Translations under genes and position numbers: made by a program
Notes under the pieces: generated by a model
What the model was told of the DNA's origin: nothing
Databases searched by the model: none
What the model saw: only the letters and a program-made list of their open reading frames with translations
Shown here: positions 42,738 through 51,253 of the stretch, piece after piece
How the letters are laid out: each line of letters opens with the position of its first letter
Numbering within the stretch: the first letter of the stretch is position 1
Assembly: GCA_020686985.1 (NCBI GenBank)
Contig: JAJEPU010000017.1
Coordinates: forward strand, 1-64,000
DNA: 64,000 bases
Direction: 5' to 3'
Source: Brotaphodocola catenula
Lineage (GTDB): Bacteria > Bacillota > Clostridia > Lachnospirales > Lachnospiraceae

Positions 42738-45167
42738 TTATTGTCCCGGCGCAACACCGATTACCGGTACCACCTGTGTGGAATTTCCAGAACTACCGGA
42801 TGTGCTTGAAGAACTGCTTCCCCCCGGCGTGATGCTCACAACCGGGCTATTGCTCGTTCCATTTCCTGTACTGCTTCCACCCGGTGTCTGACCCGGCGTC
42901 TGGTTTGTGCTGTTCTGTCCGCCATTCGTGCTTCCGCCGTATGTCGGTCCATTTGCCTTTCTCACAACGTGAATCGTGTAGGTTCTCTGCGTACCATTCT
43001 GTGCAGTGACAATTACCTTGATATCGGTTGAAGTGCCAGACAGGGAAACATTTCCATTTCCACTCGTCGTCGCACTCGAGTCGATCGCCGTCGCACTCAC
43101 GTTGACGCTCGTCACAGACTGATCCACAATCAGATCATAGGACATCGTATCGCGGTTGAACGTCGGTGTCAGTGAGAATCCATCCACACCAAGGCTTCTG
43201 AGCTTGTTGTTCGGACTTCCGGTTCCGGTCGGCTTCGCACACGGAGAAGACGGCATATTGTTGTAAACCGGAATCTTGAACGTCAATGCGGAATTTTTCA
43301 GCACATTTCCATATCCCTGTGCGAAAAGAGCGCCCTCAGAGGCAGCCGCCTCCACATTCGTCATGTACTGATGCTTGTAAATGTTACTTCCCTGAACATT
43401 AAACTTCTTTAAATAGAGTGTATCCTGTCCCTCTTTCACATAGTTCGTCGCATAGTACTGCGCTCCGCCTGTGATCGACTTTTCCGGGGTGTTCCACGGT
43501 CTGCCGTAAGTTCCGGACTGGGACGCATACCAGAGTCCGCGTCCAACCGCATCCATTCCGCCGGAAGCGTACGCTCCGATGTTAAAGTAGTTGTAATATC
43601 CTGCATATCCCGAATAGGTTCCGGAAATCGACTTTCCTCGTCCATCGCTTCCCTGCTCCTGAAGAATCGTGGATGCAATGATGTACGGGTTCAGTCCGGT
43701 CGAGCCTGCCACACTCATAATCAGATCTGCATATGTTGTGCCTGATGTCGTTGTATTTCCGGTCGTCCCCGTGTTTGTTCCCGATATCATTGAACCGCCT
43801 GGTCCTGCACTTCCCGGCGCAGTAAATGTCGCTGCGCCTGCCGAGGTTCCCGGTCCCGCCGTGAGCACATCCGGTGCAGTCACAAGGCTCGTCTGATGAC
43901 GGCTGATCGAAGCGGATGGACCCTGAAATCGAACATTTCCGTCTGATCCTCTCGTCGGTGCCTGACTGTTGGAATTTCCTGAAGACGAAGTTCCCGAGGT
44001 CCCTGAAATACTCGAACCTCCCGGTCCTGAGCTTGTCCCTGCTGACGGAGACGAAGAAGTTCCGGCTGAACCAGAAGTCGTCGTACTCGTTCCCGGAGTA
44101 CCTGAGGTCGTCCCGGATGTCGTACCCGACGTGGACGGAGATGAGGAAGCCGAATTTCCGGAGGAACTCGAGGAGTTCTGCCTGCGCTTATCCGGAGCTG
44201 TGATCACAGCACTCTGTCCGCCCGGAGCAGAAGAACTGCTTCCAGAACCACCCGGACCGTAAGAAGTATCACCCGAGCTGCCTGAATTACTGCTTCCATC
44301 CGATGCGTTTCCGGAACTTGTGTCCACCCCGGTCGCGCCGGAAGCACTTCCACTCGAGACGATTCCGCCCTGCATGAAGGTTCCGTTCAGCATACTCTGA
44401 AGTCCCTCCTTTGTCTGAAGCGAAGCATCATACTCCTGAGAAAGAAACTGAAAAATGTAAGTTCCATCAAGGAAATTTCTTGGGTCCATATAGTAGCGGA
44501 TCACATCCTCTGAGGCTGCGACCCAACTACTTCCATCAAAACCATTCCAAGTGCTCGAATCCCAGTTGTAAGCGCCGTCTGCTGTGGACTTAAAAGAAGA
44601 AATGCTGTTCGTATGTACCAGATTTCGTCCGAGAAGACTCTCATTCTCAATTACCGTATTCCAATCAAGTCCAGTCTTGTGCGCCTCAAACCTCCAGTTC
44701 GGATACTGGGCATGAAGCTGTCTGAGTGCCGACTTGTAGGACTCCGGGAAATCACTCAACTGTGACTCAAAGCTCCGATCCGTCTTGTAAGAGGTCGATG
44801 TCGACGATGATGTTGATGTCGATGATGATGACGTCGTCGTTGAAACCTTGAGGTAGGAGCCGAGCACATATCCCGTCACCGTCGATCCACCCGTTCCTGT
44901 GAAACGAACCTGATACCACAGCTTTCCATCCGTTCCAGTCTTCTCTCCTACCACGGTAACAGATGCCCCTCTTGAGAGCTTTCCCACCGCGCTGTACGAG
45001 GTTCCCGCATCACTTCGCACATTCAGCGATGTTGCATTCACTGATGCTGAGCGTTCCGTGTACGCGTAAACCGGATACCTGCCCTGCAAGGCAGTCACCG
45101 GCGCATATATGCCAAGGGTCAGACCGAGAAAAACAGCCAGTCCCTGTTTCCATCTTCGTTTTTTCAT
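42738..45167 (-). CDS. Secreted beta-N-acetylglucosaminidase with SH3b and cadherin-like domains
   Basis: An 809-aa cell-wall hydrolase. Signal peptide, SH3b domain (about 38-108, ATSLNVRSDAGTSYSAVGKL), a Ser/Thr linker, the first part of a glucosaminidase region (YPNWRFEAHKTGLDW to IFQFLSQEYD, about 155-252), then about 210 residues of Ser/Gly/Thr/Pro repeats, then the rest of the catalytic domain (DLIMSVAGSTGLNPYIIASTI ... GAYASGGMDAVGRG), a cadherin-like module and a Gly/Ser/Thr tail. It likely cuts peptidoglycan during growth or separation. The low-complexity insert in the catalytic region is unusual. Confidence 0.85.
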   Translation of the reverse strand: MKKRRWKQGLAVFLGLTLGIYAPVTALQGRYPVYAYTERSASVNATSLNVRSDAGTSYSAVGKLSRGASVTVVGEKTGTDGKLWYQVRFTGTGGSTVTGYVLGSYLKVSTTTSSSSTSTSSSTSTSYKTDRSFESQLSDFPESYKSALRQLHAQYPNWRFEAHKTGLDWNTVIENESLLGRNLVHTNSISSFKSTADGAYNWDSSTWNGFDGSSWVAASEDVIRYYMDPRNFLDGTYIFQFLSQEYDASLQTKEGLQSMLNGTFMQGGIVSSGSASGATGVDTSSGNASDGSSNSGSSGDTSYGPGGSGSSSSAPGGQSAVITAPDKRRQNSSSSSGNSASSSPSTSGTTSGTTSGTPGTSTTTSGSAGTSSSPSAGTSSGPGGSSISGTSGTSSSGNSNSQAPTRGSDGNVRFQGPSASISRHQTSLVTAPDVLTAGPGTSAGAATFTAPGSAGPGGSMISGTNTGTTGNTTTSGTTYADLIMSVAGSTGLNPYIIASTILQEQGSDGRGKSISGTYSGYAGYYNYFNIGAYASGGMDAVGRGLWYASQSGTYGRPWNTPEKSITGGAQYYATNYVKEGQDTLYLKKFNVQGSNIYKHQYMTNVEAAASEGALFAQGYGNVLKNSALTFKIPVYNNMPSSPCAKPTGTGSPNNKLRSLGVDGFSLTPTFNRDTMSYDLIVDQSVTSVNVSATAIDSSATTSGNGNVSLSGTSTDIKVIVTAQNGTQRTYTIHVVRKANGPTYGGSTNGGQNSTNQTPGQTPGGSSTGNGTSNSPVVSITPGGSSSSSTSGSSGNSTQVVPVIGVAPGQ

Positions 45168-45232
45168 TTTGTCTCCTCATACGACTTTCCCCTGCCACAA
45201 TGGCAGAGTCCGTCCATTTTCTGCATTTGTTT

Positions 45233-45261
45233 ATTATAATGACAAAAAATGGGATCGTCAA
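45233..45261 (-). promoter_or_regulatory. Promoter of the glucosaminidase gene
   Basis: On the minus strand TTGACG (45261-45256) and TATAAT (45238-45233) with a 17-nt spacer, about 65 nt before the ATG. Confidence 0.7.
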
Positions 45262-45404
45262 CCGCCGAGAACCAAAGTTCACAGAAATGCCAGAAATTGT
45301 AAGAAAAGATTAAAAGAATTCAGGAAAAGCCCCGCGTCAAGTCGATGAAAGTGCCAACGTAAATTCGGGGAAGGAATAGCAGATACTCGATAAAACGAAA
45401 ACAG

Positions 45405-45448
45405 GGGGAGGAGTCGGTCAGCCCGTTCGAACTGACCGACTCCTCCCC
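45405..45448 (-). terminator. Strong terminator of the decarboxylase operon
   Basis: A perfect 17-bp stem (ggggaggagtcggtcag 45405-45421 with 45432-45448) and a 10-nt loop, followed on the minus strand by tgttttcgtttta. The gap 45168-45661 holds the glucosaminidase promoter, this terminator and the repeat 45555-45664. Confidence 0.85.
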
Positions 45449-45554
45449 AAAAAATTTGAGACAGGATCTATCTCCCTATCAATAATCAAATTTTTTGTAC
45501 CAGAATTGAAAAACGATTTCAGAATCAGAATGACTCTGAATGCCTGCAAATCTC

Positions 45555-45664
45555 TTCAAATCGACGCTCGCGGAGCGTATCACTCAGAAGGGGATTGTCT
45601 CCCCTCCTGAGAAGACTTGTGATACCCCCCACCTAAAGAGGAGGGGGACATTCACTCTGAGTTA
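45555..45664 (-). repeat. Stop-codon-anchored structured repeat, full copy (after oadA)
   Basis: The oadA stop TAA (45664-45662) is its first codon: TAACTCAGAGTGAATG, then a C-rich/G-rich hairpin, gtatcac pairing with gtgatac across an inner ctcaggagggg hairpin, and an acgctc/gagcgt stem. Differences from copy 40918-41027 are scattered single bases, some of them compensatory in stems by eye. Confidence 0.82.
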
Positions 45665-47074
45665 TACCGGATAAGCCTTGCTCTTGGTGTCAGCAACGGT
45701 CTGATCAACCTTGGTCTGCTGAGCCTCTCTGTACTTGAAGAACTCCTCAGCTACCTTCGGGAACAGAGCGTAGGACAGAACGTCCTCATCCTGCTGTTTC
45801 CAGCGAGCGCACTCCTTCTCGAACTGCGGGAGCTGTGGCTTGATCAGATCTGCCGGACGGCAGGTGATCGGGGTCTCATCTCCGATGATCTTCTTCTGTA
45901 CTTCCTTGTTAAACGGCTTTACAGTCTGACCGAACTCGCCAAGCATGATCTTCTTGGACTCCTTCGGAACGAGCTTGTAACGCTCGCCAGCGATAACATT
46001 CATAACTGCCTGAGTTCCGACGATCTGAGAAGACGGGGTAACAAGCGGCGGCTCACCGAAGTCTTTTCTTACTCTCGGGATCTCCTCAAGTACTTCCTGG
46101 TACTTGTCCTCCTTACCAGCTTCCTTCAGCTGACTTACAAGGTTGGACAGCATACCGCCCGGTACCTGATAACGCAGGGTCTTGATGTTTACACCAAGAA
46201 CCTTCGGGTTCAGCAGACCACTCTTCAGTGCATCCTCACGGATCGGCTGGAAGTAGTCAGCGATCTCTGCGAGCTTCTCAAGATCCAGACCGGTGTCATA
46301 CGGAGTACCTTTAAGGGTCTCTACGAGAACCTCAGTTGCTGGCTGGCTGGTACCCATGGAAAGCGGAGACATAGCGGTATCAATGATGTCGCATCCTGCC
46401 TCTACTGCCTTTAAGTAGGTCATGGAAGCTACGCCAGAGGTGTAGTGGGTGTGCAGGTCGATCGGCAGGGTGGTGGATTCCTTGAGTGCGGAAACCAGCT
46501 CCTCTGCTGCGAACGGAGTCAGCAGACCAGCCATATCCTTGATACAGATGGAATCTGCGCCCATATCCTCAATTCTCTTTGCGATGTCCTTCCAGTAATC
46601 CAGAGTGTAAGCGTCACCCAGCGTATAGCAAAGTGCGATCTGAGCGTGTGCCTTCTCCTTGTTTGCTGCTTTTACAGCGGTCTGCAGGTTGCGCAGGTCG
46701 TTTAAGCAGTCGAAAATACGGATGATATCAATACCGTTTGCAACGGATTTCTGTACGAAGTACTCTACTACGTCATCTGCGTAGTGGTTGTATCCCAGAA
46801 TATTCTGTCCACGGAACAGCATCTGCAGTTTCGTGTTCTTGAATCCTGCTCTCAGTTTTCTCAGTCTCTCCCACGGATCTTCCTTCAGGAAACGCAGGGA
46901 GGCATCGAAGGTAGCTCCGCCCCAGCACTCTACTGCATGATAACCAACCTGATCCATCTTATCAATGATAGGAAGCATCTGCTCAGTTGTCATTCTGGTC
47001 GCAATTAAGGACTGGTGAGCGTCACGGAGAACGGTTTCCACAATCTTAACCGGCTTTTTCTGAATCTCTGCCAT
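45662..47074 (-). CDS. oadA: Oxaloacetate decarboxylase alpha-type / pyruvate carboxylase subunit B carboxyltransferase
   Basis: A 470-aa carboxyltransferase with a DRE-TIM barrel (VETVLRDAHQSLIATRM at the start, metal-binding HTHYTSG) and a PYC-type C-terminal domain. It lacks the fused biotinyl domain of classical OadA; the biotin carrier is the separate 122-aa protein upstream in the cluster. It would move CO2 between oxaloacetate or pyruvate and biotin. ATG 47074 begins MAEIQKKPVKIVET; GGAGG lies 11 nt upstream. Confidence 0.92.
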   Translation of the reverse strand: MAEIQKKPVKIVETVLRDAHQSLIATRMTTEQMLPIIDKMDQVGYHAVECWGGATFDASLRFLKEDPWERLRKLRAGFKNTKLQMLFRGQNILGYNHYADDVVEYFVQKSVANGIDIIRIFDCLNDLRNLQTAVKAANKEKAHAQIALCYTLGDAYTLDYWKDIAKRIEDMGADSICIKDMAGLLTPFAAEELVSALKESTTLPIDLHTHYTSGVASMTYLKAVEAGCDIIDTAMSPLSMGTSQPATEVLVETLKGTPYDTGLDLEKLAEIADYFQPIREDALKSGLLNPKVLGVNIKTLRYQVPGGMLSNLVSQLKEAGKEDKYQEVLEEIPRVRKDFGEPPLVTPSSQIVGTQAVMNVIAGERYKLVPKESKKIMLGEFGQTVKPFNKEVQKKIIGDETPITCRPADLIKPQLPQFEKECARWKQQDEDVLSYALFPKVAEEFFKYREAQQTKVDQTVADTKSKAYPV

Positions 47075-47146
47075 GATTTCTATTACCTCCAATTATAGTG
47101 GAAATTCCTCCGCCTCACAGAGGCGGGGAAATTCCCGGCAATTTTA

Positions 47147-47181
47147 GTTCAAGTCGACGCGAAGCGTCTCACTCTGATTTA
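47147..47181 (-). repeat. Stop-codon-anchored repeat, minimal copy (after oadB), plus an adjacent hairpin
   Basis: The oadB TAA starts TAAATCAGAGTGAGACGC, followed directly by the far end of the family (cgcgtcgacttgaac), so nearly all of the middle is missing. Between it and oadA lies a strong hairpin (ccgcctc/gaggcgg, 47110-47126, with flanking pairing), which may set the relative amounts of the two subunits. Confidence 0.6.
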
Positions 47182-48327
47182 AACTCCAAAGATAGCCATG
47201 AACGTACCTGCTGCTACGGCAGTACCGATAACACCTGCTACGTTCGGACCCATTGCATGCATCAGAAGGAAGTTTGTCGGATCTGCCTCCGCACCAACTT
47301 TCTGAGATACACGGGCTGCCATCGGAACTGCGGATACACCTGCGGAACCGATCAGCGGATTTACCTTACCGCCGGTTACCTTGCACATGATCTTTCCGAA
47401 TACAACACCTGCTGCGGTACCGAATGCGAATGCAATCAGACCCAGAGCAACGATCTTTAAGGTATCAACCTTCAGGAATGCCTCTGCACTGGTGGTTGCA
47501 CCAACGGAGGTTCCCAGAAGAATAACGACAATGTACATCAGTGCATTGCTTGCGGTCTCAGTCAGCTGTTTTACAACGCCGGACTCCTTAAACAGGTTAC
47601 CTAACATCAGCATACCTACAAGCGGAGCCGTAGTCGGCAGAATCATACATACAACTGTCGTTACCACGATCGGGAACAGGATCTTCTCCAGCTTGGATAC
47701 CGGACGAAGCTGTTCCATCTTGATTTTGCGCTCTTCCTCAGTCGTCAGAAGTTTCATGATCGGCGGCTGAATGATCGGAACGAGTGCCATGTAAGAGTAT
47801 GCAGCTACTGCAATCGGTCCCATGTACTCGGTCTGTCCCAGCTTACCAGCAAGGAAGATAGAGGTCGGACCGTCTGCACCACCGATGATGGAGATGGCAG
47901 CTGCTGCCTTGTCGTTGAATCCCATGAAAATGGCCATAAAGTATGCGCCATAAATACCGAACTGTGCTGCTGCACCCAGAAGGAAACTCTTCGGGTTTGC
48001 GATCAGCGGTCCGAAATCGGTCATGGCACCGACACCCATGAAGATCAGGGACGGAAGAATACTCCACTCATCCAGAATATAGAAGTAGTGAAGCAGACCA
48101 CCCACGCCATTGGATGTCTCGCTAGGATCTGCCATGATATCCGGGTAAATGTTTACCAGAAGCATACCGAACGCAATCGGCACAAGAAGCAGAGGCTCAA
48201 ATCCCCACTTGATTGCAAGATAGAGGAAGAAGAACGCAACTGCGATCATGATAAAGTTGCCGTATGTCAGGTTAAAAAACGCTGTCTGATGAACAAGGTT
48301 TCCCATTGTTGTTGCTATATAATCCAT
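47179..48327 (-). CDS. oadB: Sodium-translocating decarboxylase, beta subunit
   Basis: A 382-aa membrane protein with about nine to eleven segments. The conserved sodium/proton site GGADGPTSIFLAGKL and the C-terminal NPLIGSAGVSAVPMAARVSQ are both present as in OadB/GcdB/MmdB. It decarboxylates carboxybiotin and exports Na+. GGAGG lies 7 nt before the ATG. Confidence 0.95.
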   Translation of the reverse strand: MDYIATTMGNLVHQTAFFNLTYGNFIMIAVAFFFLYLAIKWGFEPLLLVPIAFGMLLVNIYPDIMADPSETSNGVGGLLHYFYILDEWSILPSLIFMGVGAMTDFGPLIANPKSFLLGAAAQFGIYGAYFMAIFMGFNDKAAAAISIIGGADGPTSIFLAGKLGQTEYMGPIAVAAYSYMALVPIIQPPIMKLLTTEEERKIKMEQLRPVSKLEKILFPIVVTTVVCMILPTTAPLVGMLMLGNLFKESGVVKQLTETASNALMYIVVILLGTSVGATTSAEAFLKVDTLKIVALGLIAFAFGTAAGVVFGKIMCKVTGGKVNPLIGSAGVSAVPMAARVSQKVGAEADPTNFLLMHAMGPNVAGVIGTAVAAGTFMAIFGV

Positions 48328-48380
48328 GTTTATCCCTCCATATGCAACTTGCTCTTCAACAGAACCAAATTATAAAATAA

Positions 48381-48749
48381 TTAGTTCAGAGTAGCAAGGG
48401 TTGCACCGGACTCTACTGCATCACCAACAGATACATTGATGCTGGCAACAGTGCCGTCCTGCGGAGCTACGATGTCGTTCTCCATCTTCATTGCTTCCAT
48501 AACAAGGATTACTTCGCCCTTCTTTACTGCCTGGCCAGCGCTTGCCTTTACAGACAGGATCTTACCTGGCATCGGAGCGGTTACCTTAACAGAACCCTGA
48601 GCGCCTGCCGGTGCTGCTGCCGGAGCCGGTGCTGCTGCTGGAGCTGGTGCTGCTGCCGGAGCTGCGGTCTGAGCTACGGAAACTGCTGCGCCATTCTCTA
48701 CACTTACGGAATAAGTCTTTCCGTTTACGGTAATTGTATAGTTTCTCAT
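48381..48749 (-). CDS. Biotin carrier protein of the decarboxylase
   Basis: A 122-aa protein: N-terminal RNYTITVNGKTYSVSVE, a flexible Ala/Pro linker made of near-perfect tandem units (AAPAPAAAPAPAAAP), and a C-terminal biotinyl domain with the biotin-accepting lysine in VMEAMKMEN. It ferries CO2 from the carboxyltransferases to OadB. AGGAGG lies 10 nt before ATG 48749; the longer frame is not conserved. Confidence 0.94.
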   Translation of the reverse strand: MRNYTITVNGKTYSVSVENGAAVSVAQTAAPAAAPAPAAAPAPAAAPAGAQGSVKVTAPMPGKILSVKASAGQAVKKGEVILVMEAMKMENDIVAPQDGTVASINVSVGDAVESGATLATLN

Positions 48750-48820
48750 ATCAATTTTCCTCCTGTTTTTGCTGAAAACCCGCGCGGACACTTCTCTGTC
48801 CAAATGCGGAAATTAGGAAA

Positions 48821-49615
48821 TTACCATCTGCGTCTGCTTCTGTTTGCATGACGGATGGAACGTGCTACGAGCTTGTCGTTGCTGACAACGGTCTCTGCCA
48901 GCTCGTCTTCCTCTGCTGCTGCAATCGCTGCTGCGATGACAACTGCAATCTCGTCCTCGTCTGCGGTATCTGCTACCTGTACCGGTGCCTTTGCTACCGG
49001 AGCCGGTGCCGGAGTAACTTCTGCTTCCTTCTTCTTTGCCATGTTGTTCTGAACAACACCGATGTACTTGAAGCAACCGATCAGCAGGCTGATGAAGATC
49101 AGAACGATGAATACGGTTCCCATACCCATCAGGGTGTTCATAGCAGCCTTCTGCATCTTCTCACCGGTCGTGTACTCCGGAGAGATCGAAATAGAGGTTA
49201 CTTCCATCTGCTGTCCATCCTCTGCATAGAAGAACTTGAACTGTGCATTTCTCTTCTCGAAAGAAGCATTTACGATTCCGATATAAGAACCATCGGAAGA
49301 CTCCTGAGCGTCAGAATCAAGGATCTCCACCAGACTTCCGGTGTCGTTCATGCTGTTAAGCCAGGAAGCAACTCCACCTGCGAGTCCCTCTTCCTTCTGC
49401 TTAATCAGATACTCCTGGCTCTGTGCTCCGCTCTCCTTGTCCAGACTGGTAATGCTCTGAACCAGCTGTTCTGAGGTCTGAGTGATATACGAAGCCATCT
49501 GCGGGTCAAGTGAGCTCTCATCCGCATTGGTAGATGCGGAAGAACAAGCGGACAGGACAAAGAAGCAGGCCACCAGACACATTGCCAGTACCATTCGTTT
49601 TAAATATTGTTTCAT
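48821..49615 (-). CDS. Lipoprotein-OadG fusion, decarboxylase gamma/delta-type subunit
   Basis: A 264-aa protein. A lipoprotein signal with lipobox LSAC, an extracytoplasmic domain of about 120 residues, a membrane helix (MGTVFIVLIFISLLIGCFKYI) typical of OadG, an Ala/Pro/Val linker and a basic C-terminus. Classical OadG has only the helix and tail; the exported N-terminal part is an addition seen in several Clostridia. It probably holds the soluble subunits to the pump. Confidence 0.85.
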   Translation of the reverse strand: MKQYLKRMVLAMCLVACFFVLSACSSASTNADESSLDPQMASYITQTSEQLVQSITSLDKESGAQSQEYLIKQKEEGLAGGVASWLNSMNDTGSLVEILDSDAQESSDGSYIGIVNASFEKRNAQFKFFYAEDGQQMEVTSISISPEYTTGEKMQKAAMNTLMGMGTVFIVLIFISLLIGCFKYIGVVQNNMAKKKEAEVTPAPAPVAKAPVQVADTADEDEIAVVIAAAIAAAEEDELAETVVSNDKLVARSIRHANRSRRRW

Positions 49616-49632
49616 ATACCTGTCACCTCATT

Positions 49633-51087
49633 CTAAACCGTTCCATGCTTTCTGTCCGGACGATCCTCTCTCTTGGTAAACAACATCTCGAAAGCTGCGA
49701 TCACGCGTTTTCTGGTGTCGCATGCCTCAATAATATCATCGACATAGCCTCTCTTTGCAGCAGAAACTGCGCTGGACTGAAGCTCGCGATACTCATTTGC
49801 CTTCTCAGCGATCAGCTTTAAGCTGTCATCTGCCTTGGCAATCTCATCAGCATACATGATCTTAACTGCCTGCTCCGGATCCATCGTACCGATGACTGCG
49901 GTCGGCCATGCGTATACCATATCTGCGCCGATGGACTTGCTGTTCATCGTCAGATAAGCGGTACCAAATGCCTCGCCAGTTACAACGGTTACCTTCGGAA
50001 CGCTTGCATTTGCAAATGCGTAGGTCAGACGACCTGCTGCCTTTGCGATCTTCTTCTCGGTGCACTTGCTTGCCTTATAGCCCTTCACGTTTACAAGGGT
50101 CAGTACCGGGATATTGAATGCATCACAGAAGGAAACGAACTTCTCAGCCTTCTCACATCCGCGTGCGGTAAGAACTGCATCGTACTCAGCCTCAACCTCG
50201 CCGTTCTCGCCGTATACAGCGGTACGGTTTGCTACACAACCTACGGTTGCGCCGTTTAAGCGGATGAATGCAGTTACCATGGACGGATCATATGCCTTCT
50301 TCACTTCCAGATAGAATCCGTTATCGGAAATCTTCTGAAGTGCCAGATCGGATGCGCCGACACAGTTTGCAAGATCTGCGCTGGTGCGGTTTAAATCATC
50401 CTCACACTCGGTGTAAGCCGTATTCTCCTCGTTGCTTGCCGGAAGAATCGAAACCAGGGTGCGAATCTGGGAAAGGATGGAATCCTCGTCGCCGGTAAAG
50501 TCAACCAGTCCGGTATCCTCGCTCTGGAAAGATGCACAGGAGGTGTCGCACTTCTCTACGCGGTTTCCGTCAAGAGCGTTCGGAGCGTTGACAAACAGCT
50601 TTGCCTTCTTATCTTCCATGAAGATGAAGTCTGCCATTGCAGAAGAAACTGCCATACCGCCACCGCAAGTACCGAATACTGCGGAAATCTGCGGAACAAC
50701 GCCGGAAGCCATTGCCTGGCTTAAATACATCTGGCCGAAACCATCGAGTGCGTCAGTCGCTTCCTGAAGACGAAGACCTGCACAGTCGATCAGACCGATA
50801 ACCGGAGCTGCCATTTTCACTGCCATGGAATAGATTCTGGAAATTTTCTTTGCGTGCATCTCGCCGATGGAACCGCCCAGTACAGACGCATCCTGGCTGT
50901 ACACATACACAAGGTTTCCATCAATGGTACCGTAACCGGTGATTACACCATCTTCAGGAGTTTCCCTGTCAGTCAGGTTAAAATCCGTGCTTCTTGCTGT
51001 TACATAAGCACCGATCTCAACAAAACTGTTTTCATCAAGCAGGGCGTTAATGCGCTTGCTTGCTGAAGTTTGTGCTGAATTACTCAT
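49633..51087 (-). CDS. mmdA: Acyl-CoA carboxyltransferase (MmdA-like)
   Basis: A 484-aa member of the carboxyltransferase superfamily with two crotonase-like halves (FGTCGGGMAVSSAMADF; VTGEAFGTAYLTMNSKSIGADMVYAWP). It is most like the alpha subunit of methylmalonyl-CoA or glutaconyl-CoA decarboxylase; which acyl-CoA it uses cannot be read from the sequence. First gene of the cluster; GGAGG lies 7 nt before ATG 51087 and a good promoter is 108 bp upstream. Confidence 0.9.
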   Translation of the reverse strand: MSNSAQTSASKRINALLDENSFVEIGAYVTARSTDFNLTDRETPEDGVITGYGTIDGNLVYVYSQDASVLGGSIGEMHAKKISRIYSMAVKMAAPVIGLIDCAGLRLQEATDALDGFGQMYLSQAMASGVVPQISAVFGTCGGGMAVSSAMADFIFMEDKKAKLFVNAPNALDGNRVEKCDTSCASFQSEDTGLVDFTGDEDSILSQIRTLVSILPASNEENTAYTECEDDLNRTSADLANCVGASDLALQKISDNGFYLEVKKAYDPSMVTAFIRLNGATVGCVANRTAVYGENGEVEAEYDAVLTARGCEKAEKFVSFCDAFNIPVLTLVNVKGYKASKCTEKKIAKAAGRLTYAFANASVPKVTVVTGEAFGTAYLTMNSKSIGADMVYAWPTAVIGTMDPEQAVKIMYADEIAKADDSLKLIAEKANEYRELQSSAVSAAKRGYVDDIIEACDTRKRVIAAFEMLFTKREDRPDRKHGTV

Positions 51088-51194
51088 TTTGCAATCCTCC
51101 ATTTTAAATATTATCACGATATGCTGTACCGCACGACCTTTCCTGGCAAAGTCCACAGCATATCGCTTTGTAAATCCAATTTCTGCCGATTTTA

Positions 51195-51223
51195 ATTGTA
51201 TAATGAGGAAGCGCAAAATTCAA
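51195..51223 (-). promoter_or_regulatory. Promoter of the decarboxylase operon
   Basis: On the minus strand TTGAAT (51223-51218) and TACAAT (51200-51195) with a 17-nt spacer. Confidence 0.55.
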
Positions 51224-51253
51224 GTTATTTTTTTCACTTTTTCGCTTTTCTTA

